From: Canna indica
Lineage: Eukaryota; Streptophyta; Magnoliopsida; Zingiberales; Cannaceae
Direction: 5' to 3'
Length of the DNA stretch: 64,000 nt
Assembly (NCBI GenBank): GCA_034359265.1
Contig: CP136891.1
Coordinates: 6,462,501 to 6,526,500 of the forward strand
Made by a program: the position numbers and the translations under genes. Shown here one piece after another: positions 24,120 to 35,085 of this stretch. Positions within the stretch are counted from its first letter, which is position 1. The number at the start of each line of letters is the position of its first letter. Under the pieces are notes generated by a model, which saw nothing but the letters and a program-made list of their open reading frames with translations, did no database searches and was not told the DNA's origin.

Positions 24120-26240
24120 TCATGTCATAGCCATCAGCAGATCAGAATTTTCCTCCACCATATGCAGTGAAAGATAACCTAGCCATCCATATATCAACTC
24201 AGCCTCTGGATGTGAGTCATCCTTCACAAAGAACTGATGAATTCTCTTTTCAATCTCAATCCAGCTACACCCGGGGTTCTTCTTCAACCCCCGCTCTTTT
24301 AAACTGGCACGAACCTTTCGTGCATTGTCCCATCTCCGGGCAGATGCATACATGTTTGCTAAAGTTATATAAGTAGAGTGATCATCTGGATCTATCTCGA
24401 TAAGAAGCCTGGCAATTTCCTCTCCCAATTCCAAGTTCCTGTGCAAACTGCATGCTGACAATAATGAACCTAACAACCCTGCATCGGCTCTTACGTCAGG
24501 TGAGGTTTTCAATACATTATAAGCTTCATTTAGAAGACCAGAACGTCCAAGAAGATCTATCAAGCAGGAGTAATGTTCTATTCGGGGTTTCAGTCCATAT
24601 CGATAAGTCATTTGGTCAAAGTAATGACGACCTTCATCAACCAGTCCTCCATGGTTGCAAGCAGTGAGTATTGCTAGGAATGTAACATGATCTGGCTTTG
24701 CATTTACTTTCTGCATTTGATGGAAGAGCTCCAAAGATTCAGCAGCCTGGCCATGGGAGCCATAGGCCAATATCATGGAAGTCCAGGACAAGATATCCTT
24801 TGTAGCTAACTTGTCAAAAACTGCTCTTGCTTCTCCTATGGCTCCACATTTTGAATACATGTCAACAAGAGCACACATTACTGTCTCATTTCTCTCCAAA
24901 CCATGCTCACTAATTTGCTTATGGACTTCCCTGCCCTGCTCAAGAGCTGCCAAATCAGTACACGCAGATAGAACGCTTGTAAAGGTGATAGCATCTGGGA
25001 TTACCCCATAAACTGACATTTGATGGAAGAGTTCAAGGGCTTTAAAGTAGCCTCCCACTGTTACACAACCAGAAATCATCACATTCCATGAAACAACTTC
25101 CCACTTTGGCATCTTCTCAAAGACTGATTCTGCAAACTGAGTCGCTCCACATTTGAAATAAAAATCTACAAGTGAACTAGCAACAAATATATCAACTTCT
25201 ATACAGTTTCTTACAACATAGCCATGAATGAACCTTCCTTGCTGCCAATGAGAGTTTCGAGAACAAGCCATCAACAAGCAACTTATTGTGGTTGAAGTGG
25301 GTTTAACACCTTCTGCTGCCATCCTTGAAAAAAGAAGCAAACTGGAATGGCTATCCCCTGCTGAGGAATACCCACCAATGATTGAATTCCAGGAGACTAC
25401 ACTCTTACTTGAAATCTGCTCAAAGGCCTCTCTGGCACTCTCCAAGCATCCACATTTGGCATACATATCAACAATTGCAGAGTTGATGAAGGTGTCCAAC
25501 TCAAAACCACTCTCATGTAGCTCCTTATGCAACCTCCTCCCCCTGTCTAAATCTGTAAGCCGAGCACAAGCCGAGAAAGCAGTTGTGTATGTCACTGAGT
25601 CCGGATCAAAACCACATTTTTTCATCTCCTCAAACAACTCTAGAGCTTTCGACACCTGCCCAGACTGGTAGTAGCAGGACATGACTGTATTCCAGCATGC
25701 CACATCCTTGTGAGTCATTTCGTTGAACATCTTGATTGCGGACACAAAGCAAAGGCATTTTGCATACATGTAGACCAAAGAGCTGGAAACAACAATGTCA
25801 GCTGCAAAACCAGACTTCAACAGGATAGCATGGATAACCTTGCCATTTTGCACAGCACCCAATCCGGCGCATGCCTTGAGAGCGCTTGGATACGTGAAGG
25901 CATCGGGTTTAAGATACGGGGAAAGGAGGAGCAACTTCTTAAAGAGACTGAGGGCTTCTGCATTCATCTGGCGCTTGGAACAAGCGGCGAGTAAGGTGTT
26001 CCAGAGGGATATGTCATTGGAGGTGTTCGATTTGAGGACCTTGAGGGCAGGATCAAGGAGGTGGAAGGAAAGGTAGAAACCAATGAGAGATCGGCAAATG
26101 AGCAAGTTGGTCTGCAAACCGAGCAAGATGGATTTGGCATGAGCTAGTTTTCCCAAAGCCAAAGGATCAGCACTAAAGGCAGTGGTAGTGGTGCTGCTGC
26201 TGAGAGATTTCAGGAAACCCGAGAGCTTGTGAACAACCAT
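24120..26240 (-). CDS. PLS-class pentatricopeptide repeat protein (At5g27110 type, E/E+ subgroup)
   Basis: Organelle RNA-binding protein, expected to act on a specific plastid or mitochondrial transcript, often in C-to-U editing. Single exon, 706 residues, true ATG at 26240. The N-terminus is rich in Ser, Thr and basic residues (about residues 1-30), like a transit peptide. Tandem P, L and S repeats follow, with repeated LVDMYAKCG-, WNTVMS- and ALELF-type signatures from about residue 75 to 600. The end is an E/E+ type region (GCSWIEIE, HQFFVKDDSHPEAELIY) with no DYW domain. Length and order match the Arabidopsis At5g27110 family (about 690 residues). No break is seen. Copies of its flanks downstream show it was once part of a tandem array. 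Target transcript unknown. Confidence 0.95.
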   Translation of the reverse strand: MVVHKLSGFLKSLSSSTTTTAFSADPLALGKLAHAKSILLGLQTNLLICRSLIGFYLSFHLLDPALKVLKSNTSNDISLWNTLLAACSKRQMNAEALSLFKKLLLLSPYLKPDAFTYPSALKACAGLGAVQNGKVIHAILLKSGFAADIVVSSSLVYMYAKCLCFVSAIKMFNEMTHKDVACWNTVMSCYYQSGQVSKALELFEEMKKCGFDPDSVTYTTAFSACARLTDLDRGRRLHKELHESGFELDTFINSAIVDMYAKCGCLESAREAFEQISSKSVVSWNSIIGGYSSAGDSHSSLLLFSRMAAEGVKPTSTTISCLLMACSRNSHWQQGRFIHGYVVRNCIEVDIFVASSLVDFYFKCGATQFAESVFEKMPKWEVVSWNVMISGCVTVGGYFKALELFHQMSVYGVIPDAITFTSVLSACTDLAALEQGREVHKQISEHGLERNETVMCALVDMYSKCGAIGEARAVFDKLATKDILSWTSMILAYGSHGQAAESLELFHQMQKVNAKPDHVTFLAILTACNHGGLVDEGRHYFDQMTYRYGLKPRIEHYSCLIDLLGRSGLLNEAYNVLKTSPDVRADAGLLGSLLSACSLHRNLELGEEIARLLIEIDPDDHSTYITLANMYASARRWDNARKVRASLKERGLKKNPGCSWIEIEKRIHQFFVKDDSHPEAELIYGWLGYLSLHMVEENSDLLMAMT

Positions 26241-26317
26241 GGTAGGATAGCAAAGGTCTTAGCATGCTCCCTAACTCCTTTGGTGATCAATTTGTGTCAT
26301 AGTCTTCTCACTGAGGT

Positions 26318-27995
26318 TTGTCGTGGAAACACGACAAGTGGAAAGTTCCATGAGCTAGAAAATGCCAACCAAGAGCTTCCGAGTAAGAAGAGTAGCCAGC
26401 ACAAGAAAGTTGAACAAGGAGTTTGTTCCATGTTATGAGTTGCACATGTTAAGCCCACAAGCTCACAAATATCCAAAGCCTAGCAAACAGAAAATAAATA
26501 ATACATTAATTATATTGGATAAATTGCCTGAGTTAACAAGATCTATTGACACCATGGTTTAAAAAACCGATACCGGTATATACCGGTACCGTACCGTACC
26601 GTACCAACACATGGTACGGTCCGGTATGAAAAGGCATACCGAGCGAGTTTTTTTTTTGTTGCTGCTAAAAATAACTCCAATAACACATAATTGATCAAAA
26701 AATACTTAAATTTAAGGCGAATCAAGAAATAATTGATCAAGAAGTAATGTATTAAGGTTTTTCACATATACAAGAGAATCATTATATTGAAATTAATATA
26801 GGGTGACACATGCCCACACCCCAAAGGGTCCAAAAAATCTCCGGGGGCTCCGGCCCCACACCCCTGGCAGGGGGTGCTGCCCCCTTGACCCCCGCCTGCT
26901 AACTGTATTAGGGTTTTTCATAGATACAAGAGAATCATTACATTGGAGTTTATATAGGGCGACACAAGCCTACAACCCAAAGGGCCCAAGAAATCTCAGG
27001 TGTGGGGGCAGCGCCCCCTCACCCCTAGCGGGACCGCCGAAGACTCTGCGTAGCGCAACATAAGACGAATAGGGCAAATCAGTCGCCACATATCCCAACA
27101 TACAGTGTTGACCTTAGTCGTGTATGTCCCCAACACCGTAGCGCCCCCTGCCAGGGGTGTGGGGGCGGAGCCCCCTGAGATTTTTTGGACCCTTTGGGTT
27201 ATAGGCCTGTGTCGTCCTATACAAACTCCAATGTAATGATTCTCTTGTATCTATGAAAAACCCTAATACAGTATCAAACAGTACCCAACGGCTCTTAAAG
27301 GATCATACCGGGCGGTATCGCCCGGTATGATAGCAAATACCGTCCGGTATTTGCTAAATACCGGAGCATACCAGGCGGTATTTACCGGTATTTTTAAAAA
27401 CTCGGTATTTTGCTACAGTGCACAAGGTCATACCGGGCAGGTATAGCCCGGTATGATAGCAAATACCGCCCGGTATTTGATAAATACCGGGCATACCGAG
27501 CGGTATTTATCGAGATATCCGATATTCTCCCATACCGGGTATCTCGTATACCAGTAAGTTCAAAAACCGGTAAATACCGGGCATACCGCCCGGTACGGTA
27601 CGATTTTTTGAACCATGATTGACACTTTAGGAAATTGATGAATTTTAGTAGTGTTGAAATTACTATAGAACGGTTAAGCATCATTTAAAAACAAACAATA
27701 CAAGATAGAATCAATAGATTTGCTAAGCATAAGAAGAAAAAATATAACCACATACCCACAACTTTTCAAGATCTGACAGAATATCTAACCAAAATCCAAA
27801 TAAAACATCATTCATCAATTAATCAACTTACAGATATGTAAGTCAGACAAATTTCTAAATCAAAATGCTAGAAATAAATCTTTAAGCAACCAAATTAACA
27901 CGATTAATCCTATTAGCAAATCAGATTTAAATTATCAAAAGCAGACTTCCAATTTTGTTTCGATAAATATTCATATGAATGCAGATCCTTGAAGT
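26318..27995 (-). repeat. PPR upstream segment, copy U1 (split by an hAT-like insertion)
   Basis: The sequence at 26318-26552 plus 27618-27995 aligns with 28760-29320 (shared TTCCATGAGC-AAG, AAAATGCCAA, TTAAGCCCACA, GGTTAAGCATCA and TTCATATGAAT). It is the 5' flank of the PPR gene and is present twice, which indicates an old local duplication. Confidence 0.75.
26553..27617. mobile_element. hAT-like non-autonomous element rich in TACCGG words
   Basis: The terminal repeats are CATGGTTTAAAAAACCG and, inverted, CATGGTTCAAAAAATCG. The 8-bp duplication ATTGACAC flanks it exactly (26545-26552 and 27618-27625), the length typical of hAT elements. Both ends are full of GGTAC/TACCGG/CCGGTATTT words in both orientations. 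The inside (26750-27275) has two direct copies and one inverted copy of a TTTTTCATAGATACAAGAGA block plus GC-rich CCCCTGCCAGGGGTG stretches, probably a nested element. No transposase. Confidence 0.85.
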
Positions 27996-28759
27996 GTACA
28001 ACTCAAGGTATGTTATCAAAGTATCAAAAGCTACAGCAGAGATCCACTATCAATTTGAAATGTACTAGGACCCACTACCAGATCAGTGCCATGGCCATGT
28101 GTGGAAGTCTTAACTTCCAGCAACCTGTAAAATCAAGATCTTGAGAACCAACTTTAACCTTGAAAAAAGTTGCAGTTGATTATCATAGTTCATGTTGGTC
28201 GAAAAGAAAACTAGATTTCCAAAAGAGCAAGAGCAACACAAGCTCAATGAAGTTATTCTATCTCCATAAATTCTTCAAGCTGATTCTTCAATATCTCACT
28301 ACTCAAATACAAGCCTTTATTAACAAAAGGTCCGAAACAAAGAAACAAAATACATGAACAAGGTGTGAAGCAGGTGAGAATGTCTAACATTAAGGATCGA
28401 AATGGTAAAAAAAAGGACGGAAAGAAACAGCAAATATCTCCATTGTTTCAAACCTAGGAAAACAAAGTAAAGCCATTTGATGTCACATCCTGAGAATGGT
28501 CTGCACTCCCGACCAACAAAAAAAGAAAAAAAAAACAATACTGAACTAATTATTTCTTCAATCTAAAGCATCAAAGATTCATGTATAACTAAACAAGTCA
28601 TGCAGGTACTATACTGAAAAATCAGACCTATACCAGAGCAAGTTGGAACTGACAATTTATAAACTACTATTAAAAATAAAATGATGTGTCACCTATAAAT
28701 GTAATCTGCATAAATCTGACCCTTGTGGGCATGGAACAGTAGCTTGTGACTAACTATAG
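27996..28759. other. intergenic between PPR flank copies
   Basis: AT-rich, with no coding signal that I trust. If the array model is right, a deleted PPR copy would have lain here. Confidence 0.5.
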
Positions 28760-29320
28760 TTGGCAAAGGCGACAAGGGGGAAGTTTCCATGAGCAAGAAA
28801 ATGCCAATCAAGAGCTTCCTCGAGTAAGAAGTGTAGGCAAAGCAAGGTAGTTAAAGAAGAAGGAACTTGCTCCACGGATGAGTTGCAAATGTTAAGCCCA
28901 CAGGATCACAAATGTGCAAAGCCTAGCAAATAGGAAATTGAATAGCACATTAATCATACTGGAAAAAATTGCTTGAGTAAACAAGATTTGATGCATTGCA
29001 ATAGGGCTGGAATAAATAAAAACCGGTTAAGCATCACGTAAAAAAGTAATACAAGGTTGAACGAATAGATTTTCTAAAAAAAATATAACATATCCAGAAC
29101 TTTACAAAATCCGGCAACAAAATATACAATTGAAACACAATAAATCAATTAGTCAACTTCCCAGATATGGAATTTAGTTAAATTTGTAAAACAAAATTAT
29201 ATACATAAATCTTTAAGTACATCCAAATTAACATGATTAATCTTACTCAGATAATATGATAAAAAAAAAAAAGATGACTTCTATTCTTGTTCTAATGACC
29301 TTCATATGAATTAAGGTTTT
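28760..29320 (-). repeat. PPR upstream segment, copy U2
   Basis: Diverged copy of 26318-27995 lacking the hAT-like element. It keeps the same order of blocks as U1. No PPR coding sequence lies directly next to it on the side expected. Confidence 0.7.
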
Positions 29321-29756
29321 TATAGCCCTAGATCGATTCATGATATAAATATTACTTTTTAGGTACTATTGAAATGCCTAAATGATGGGGTTAACCTAGA
29401 GAGCAGTGACTGAAAAAATATGACAGTTCTGTTAACTTTGCCACAGAGGAAACATTTTAATAGCCTTGTAGGGTAACCAGAAAACAGAGTAGCAACGTTA
29501 AATTCAGGAAATATTTTTTTAAAAAAAATTGCTACTCAATGGAAGCATTAGCCTACCTCTGATTTAATTTTTGTACTCCATAATAGTTTCTCAGTTTTTC
29601 CATTCTCATTTTAATCTTCTTGAATTATCATGAAACGGTTGTTTCCACTTTTCATTAGACAATGCAATTTATTCCGGTAGCTATCTCATGGTTTATGAAT
29701 CTAAAAAGTTAAGTGATAATAAGATGTCTGCATAATTATGCAACCATTCTTTCACT

Positions 29757-29866
29757 GGTCATTAGCATTTCAGAATTGCCATCCTCCATGTGCAGCGAAA
29801 GATATCCTAGTCATTCACATTCAGTTCAGTCTGGCATGCGAGTCATCCTTCACCAGGGAATTTTCT
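29757..29866 (-). pseudogene. remnant of the 3' end of a second PPR gene
   Basis: About 110 bases align with the last codons of the intact PPR gene (24123-24240). The shared VKDDSH-encoding stretch GTGAAGGATGACTC is clear, followed by ATCTTTC-CTGCA-ATGGAGGA. Indels and stops have destroyed the frame, and the rest of the gene body is gone. Confidence 0.8.
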
Positions 29867-30183
29867 ATTCACCCAAATATATCATTCGTATAGGAATCCT
29901 AATCCAAAATCCTATAACTGAAAGTTCGCCCAAATCGAGGAATGCTCACCATCACAGCGAACCCTAGTAACGCCTCTGAGCGAATAGCAAATCAAGCGAC
30001 AAAATGCAAGAGTCAAGTTACGGTAACAACCGTCAGCAATAAAGAACTAGAAGAACGTAACAAACAATCGATCGAATCGAGCATCAGATCAAGAGGCAAA
30101 ACATAAAACTCATGTTGAGATCGCAAACAGGAAAGCAGATCGTACAGCAATAAACGCAAAATCCCAAAATCCAAACCCTACCG
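29867..30183. other. intergenic
   Basis: No repeat or gene that I can support. Confidence 0.5.
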
Positions 30184-30440
30184 CTAACGACTCCCCCATC
30201 GAGTGCAAAACCGAAGCGTCAACATCGCTGGAAAACCAACGATGGAAGCGCAGAAGCCAGTACGGGGGAAGGAATCAACGGTGCGATGAAGATCCGGCGC
30301 AGAAAGGCGGACAGGTGCTTGCATCTCATCAATAAGGGCAAAATGAGAATCGAAGGGATCGATACCTCTCCGTGTTAGGGCATAACCTTCCTTCCCATCC
30401 CCGCCTCGAACCGCGGTCGCCGCTGTCCTGTCCGCCATGC
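30184..30440 (-). other. GC-rich open frame, possible first exon, unrecognised
   Basis: An ATG at about 30437 opens a frame beginning MADRTAATAVRGGDGKEG that stays open for 84 codons. The GGDGKEG codons contain a possible GT donor. The GC content and ATG context look like a plant first exon, but I recognise no family and see no matching second exon. It ends just outside the Pack-MULE complex. It may be a gene cut off by the insertion, or chance. Confidence 0.2.
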
Positions 30441-30843
30441 AAAGACAAGAAAGGCTGATGCCCGAAACTATTTATAGAAATAGTCAAATAGACTATTTTT
30501 AAAAAAAATTAATTACCTAGTATATTTTTTAAATTTAGTATTTTTTTGTTACGTTTTAATTTTTTATTTGAATCAATTTTATATTTTAACTTTAATTTTA
30601 TTTTAATTTTTATCCTAGTGTTAATCATTCATTAATTTTATAATTTCAATGATGATATGACATTGTTGACCTATATAAAAATAATAAAAAATATTTTACT
30701 ACCACATCATAAAATATATATTAAATTATAATAGATTAAAGTATTGATGTAGATTAAAATAATCCATGTCAGCACATGAGATATGATTATTAACTTGACA
30801 TATACCCTGCATGCTTATAAAAATAACCTTACCTCACGCGACT

Positions 30844-31133
30844 TCACCTCTGCCGCTGCAGGAGTTGCCGCCGGGCCCTTGTAGTCCAGGCTCTCGTTGT
30901 ACACGTCCCCTCCACCCGGTCCCACCAGGCGAAAAACCTGAACTGCATCTCCACCAGGTGCGTGAAGGCGTCACCCAGCGTCAGCTGGTACCCGTGCGCT
31001 TGGTCCTCCTCCCCTTTGGTGGTGGCCATCCTCCCTGACGTGCCGGAGAGCCATCGCCGCCTCCTTGTCTCATGTTTAGGGTTTGCATCGTCCACGAGAT
31101 CGAACATGTCTACTCGTTGCATAGTCTCCCAAA
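30844..31133 (-). other. unrecognised GC-rich coding-like segment inside the inverted arm
   Basis: The minus frame encodes YQLTLGDAFTHLVEMQF followed by RFFAWWDRV. The inverted copy at 33180-33440 keeps AHLVEMQFKFF and, in another frame, DVYNESLDYKGLAATPA. It is GC-rich and exon-like and so probably captured from a host gene, but I do not recognise the family. Because it lies in the arms it is present twice in inverted orientation. Confidence 0.4.
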
Positions 31134-31134
31134 A

Positions 31135-31228
31135 CGTTGACATCTAGGTGTTCGAGAACATCGACCACCTGTTCAACCTACCAAACGGCCATTTCTACGT
31201 GGTCATGGACTGCTTCTGCGAGAACTGA
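31135..31228 (+). pseudogene. captured fragment of a galactinol synthase gene
   Basis: The frame reads VDI, a TAG stop, then VFENIDHLFNLPNGHFYVV and MDCFCEN before a TGA. Galactinol synthases (GT8 family, raffinose pathway) have the conserved DADIQVFENIDHLFD and AVMDCFCEK. The stop replaces the Q codon (CAG to TAG). Only about 30 codons remain. This is recognised from the family motif, not from a search. Confidence 0.75.
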
Positions 31229-31427
31229 TATATCTGTAGTTAAATATATTTTGTGAAAACACTACTGTTGCAGAGGAGGTGCTTCCTCATTCACAGAGAA
31301 AGCGTGGTCTGTAGTAGAGAGAGGACTTTGATCTCCATCTATGTGAAAACTCTGATGTTGCAGAGGGAGGTGCTTCCTCATTAAAGATAATTTTCATCTC
31401 CTTGCAGTTTGATATATATATTAATAA

Positions 31428-32284
31428 GGGAGAAGTGCACATTTGGTCCTATAAGTTTTTAATTTTTTGGACTTTGGTCCTATAAATTTTATTTTGGTAT
31501 TTATGGTCCTGTAAGTTTGCTCTGTAGTACAAATTTAGTCCTACCAATAACGGTCCGTTAACTCTCCGTCAATGTGAACTAAGTCAATGTGGACTAACGT
31601 CGTTCATACACATTGACATATTTGATCATATAAGTTTTATTTTAAATTTTTCAGTCCTATATGTTTGCCCCATAGAACATATTTAGACTTATATGTTTGC
31701 CCTGTAGCACAAATTTAGTCATATCCGCGACGGTCCATTAACTCTCCGTCCACGAAAAAATAAACGGTGTTATGTCCATAGTGACAGAGTTAATGGACCG
31801 TCATAAATATGACCAAATCTATGTTACAAAGCAAATTTATAGATGTTACAGAGCAAATCTATGTTACGAAGTTAAAATACCAACTTGTTTATCTGGTATG
31901 TCATATAGATTTGGTCATATCCACAACGGTCTATTAACCTTGTCAATATGGATATAACATCGTTTATTTTTTTGTGGACGAAGAGTTAATGGACCGTCGC
32001 GGATATGACTAAATTTGTGCTACAGGGCAAACATATAGGTCTAAATTTGTTCTATGGGGCAAACATATAGGACTGAAAAATTCAAAATAAAACTTATATG
32101 ACCAAATATGTCAACGTGTATGAACGACGTTAATCCACATTGACGGAGAGTTAACGGACCATCACGGATAGGACCAAATCTGTACTACATAGCAAACTTA
32201 TATGACCGAAAATACTAAAATAAAACTTATAGGACCAAAATCCAAAAAATTGAAAACTTATAGGACCAAATCTGTATTTCTCCC
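31428..32284. mobile_element. foldback MITE with GGGAGAA ends
   Basis: The ends pair as GGGAGAAGTGCACATTTGG and, inverted, GGGAGAAATACAGATTTGG. The inverted similarity continues through most of the 857 bp (repeated TCCTATAAGTTT, AACGGTCCGTTAACTCTCC and complements), so it can fold back almost end to end. The flanks TATATTAAT and TATATTTAT are near-duplicates. No coding content. Nested in the Pack-MULE-like element. Confidence 0.8.
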
Positions 32285-32373
32285 TATATTTATTTATCAA
32301 ATGCTTGTTGCAACGAGAATAGATTAAAGTAGAGAAGACAGGCTTGTTCCATCATCTCTCCTCTTCCATTTCA

Positions 32374-32815
32374 ATGCAGGACCTGCCATTTTCGTTTCCT
32401 TCCTGCTTCGCCGGCGATGAGTGGCTCTCCGAGGACCCCACCATCGCGGGCGCCCAGTCCACCGGCCAGAGCATCGTCACGTTCGTCTATCGCACCAAGA
32501 TGGGCCTCCTCTCACGCGAGGAGCACGCCTATCGGTTCGCGACGTGTGCGATTCCAAGAGAAGGGCGGTCGATCGCACGAGGTCGCCATCGAGTACAGCA
32601 GCAGCTCCAGCGGGTGCAGGATCGGCGGCAACATCGACCCCAAGATGGTGATCAAGATCGATGGCGTCGTGGCCGTTTATATGAAGCACTTGTAGTGGAA
32701 GTTCCGGGGGAACGAGTGCATCACCGTGAGCCGAGCGCGCGTCGAGGTCTACTAGGACGTGCACGACCGGCTCTTCAACCCCGGACTCAGCCACACTATG
32801 TTCATCTTCAAGCCC
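32374..32815 (+). pseudogene. captured DUF868 family gene, internally deleted
   Basis: It starts MQDLPFSFPSCFAGDEWLSE and QSIVTFVYRTKMG, the N-terminus of plant DUF868 proteins. It then jumps across a large internal deletion to REEHAYRFAT, a one-base frame change, then RFQEKG, IDPKMVIKIDGVVAV, WKFRGNECITVSRARVEVY, DVHD and HTMFIFKP, the family's C-terminal end. Two TAG stops (32693-32695 and near 32752) break the last part. About half the normal length is missing. Function of DUF868 is unknown. It is a capture inside the transposon, probably non-functional. Confidence 0.8.
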
Positions 32816-33995
32816 ATCTCTCTACTGACCTCCTCTTCCAACTGTTGTCTTCTTCCTCATCATTCTCTTCTGATCACCATAACATCGCAGGCTCTTCATG
32901 ATTCTGTTTGTTCCTCTAGGCTTGGAAATCGGATTAAACAATATAATTATCATATGTTCTACACAAACAATATATCATGATTAATATTGTTTATCAATTC
33001 AATATAGATAAACTAATTCTTAAACATTAATCCGAGGGAGAGTTGAAAACTAGATATGGTTTCTTGAGATGAAGGGAGCAGAAATTGGTTGGCGAGCACA
33101 TGGTCGGGGTGATGAAATTAAGGAAGCTACGTATAGCTGGTCATGCTGAATAAAGGGGACATGATAAAGGATGAAGCTACGCGGACGATGCAAACCCCAA
33201 ACCCGAGAGATAAGGAGGCGGTGGTGGCGCTCTTGCACATCGGGGAGGATGACCACCACCAAGGGAGGAGGACCAAGCGCACGGGTACCAACTGTCGCTA
33301 GGTGACGTCGGCCTTCGCGCACCTAGTCGAGATGCAGTTCAAGTTTTTTGGCCGATGGGAACGAGGTGGAGGGGACGTGTACAACGAGAGCCTGGACTAC
33401 AAGGGCCTGGCGGCGACTCCTGCAGCAGCGGAGGTGAAGCCGCGTGAGGTAAGATTATTTTTATAAGCATGCAGGGTATATGTGAGGTTAATAATCATAT
33501 CTCATGTGCTGATGTGGATTATTTTAATCGAAATAATTTATGTCAACACTTTATTCTATATATATATATGATAACGTTAAAACATTTTTTATTATTTTTA
33601 TAGAGGTCAGTAATGTCATGTCATCATTGAAATGATAAAATTAATATATCATTAACGTCAAGACAAAAATTTAAATAAAATTAAAATTGAAGTATATAAT
33701 TGATGTAAATAAAAAACAGCAATTTTCCAGAATCGAAATTTCCTCAATGGAAATTCCCGATTCCGGATAAGGGAATTCTAAATTCCTAGAACCGGAATGC
33801 ATCTTTTTAAAACCCCAAAATACCCATAATTTAACCGGTAAGCAACAGGTAGTAAAAAAATGAACAGTGAAAAATGAAACTGGGCAACCCAGTTATCCAG
33901 TCATAGAAGCATGTAAAATTTCCACCACCTTTCTCATCGTTGCATTTGGTATACTTTCCTAGTTCTATTTCCATCACGAAAGCATGCCGATTAAC

Positions 33996-34325
33996 GCCCC
34001 GTCATCTGTTCGACGGTGAATGTTCATGTGCTTCTGGTGAAATTATATAAGCCCTCTGTCATCTACACTCTCTCCGTCATCGATAGGAAGTACTGCCCCG
34101 TCATCTGTTCGACGATGAATGTTCATGTGCTTCTGGTGCTTCTGGTGAAATTGTAGAAGCCCTCTGTCATCTGCACTCTCTCCGTCATCGACAGGAAGTA
34201 CCGCCCCGTCATTTGTTCGACGATGAATGTTCCAGTGCTTCTGGTGCTTCTGGTGAAATTGTAGAAGCTCTCCGTCATCTGCACTCTCTCCATCATCTGC
34301 ACTCTATCCGTCATCGACAGGAAGC
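33996..34325. repeat. minisatellite, about three units of 99-108 bp
   Basis: Units starting GCCCCGTCATCTGTTCGACG recur at 33996, 34095 and 34203. Each contains GAATGTTC, GTGCTTCTGG and CTCTCTCCGTCATCGA; the spacing changes because GTGCTTCTG is doubled in later units. It lies just inside the left end of the MuDR element. Confidence 0.9.
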
Positions 34326-34584
34326 TCCTTGTTGATTACAGCCCCCAGCTAGTCGTTGATGTTCTTAGTGATCAACTTCAGATTGCAAAATCCTATACAA
34401 CCCTATCTCATTCCTCTTCCTACGGTGTGAGTAATTTAATTAATTACAGAGTAGATAATAATGTTTGATTAATTATTGTTTCTTGAAATCTAATTTTTCC
34501 TTTTTTTTGATCTTGTAAAACATGTGGTATGGCTGAGAAAGGAACCATTAAAGACTGTAATAAGCAGCAGGATAAATTTTGCAG

Positions 34585-35085
34585 AAGTCTCTAATCCATT
34601 ATAGAATTTGTATAAAATCTATAATTGCATTACCTGATGGAGAAAATATAATTACTACGTCATAATAAATTTACTAACATACACGTCACAATAAATGTAA
34701 TTACTTCGTCACAATAAATATTAGATTTCTTGTGTTTTGATAAAAGTCTCTAAGCTGTCATAGACTTTTGACCGAAAGCACTCAATATGTACTTTAGTGT
34801 GAAAAATTTGTATTAAAGGCATGATATGTATATTATACGATCAAATAGAGGTCGTATGGTCCCTAAACAATAATTGTTGGTAAAAATAATCACCTTATGC
34901 AAAAGTCTCTAACCGGTTAGAGACTTTGCCCATATGTGTGTAAGAGGTACTTTAGTCCAAAGATGATCCATGATATATATTTTGTACCATAAAATAAAGA
35001 TCCTAAAGACTCCACAAATATTTTTTTTGTAAAATGTTACAGCCTTTTTGAAAGTCTCTAATCAGTTAGAGATTTTGCCCAAATA
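34585..35085. repeat. left set of palindromic subterminal repeats of the MuDR element
   Basis: AAGTCTCTAA followed after a few bases by its inverse TTAGAGACTT recurs at 34585, 34744, 34903 and 35052, spaced 159, 159 and 149 bases. Two related palindromes at 38819 and 38963 lie near the other end. Flanking words (TTTGCCC, GTACTTTAGT) recur too, so these are diverged tandem units of about 155 bp, each able to form a short hairpin. Confidence 0.75.

Noticed and set aside
24167..26076. Plus-strand frames of 70-127 codons inside the PPR region
   Set aside because: They are antisense shadows of the intact minus-strand PPR gene.
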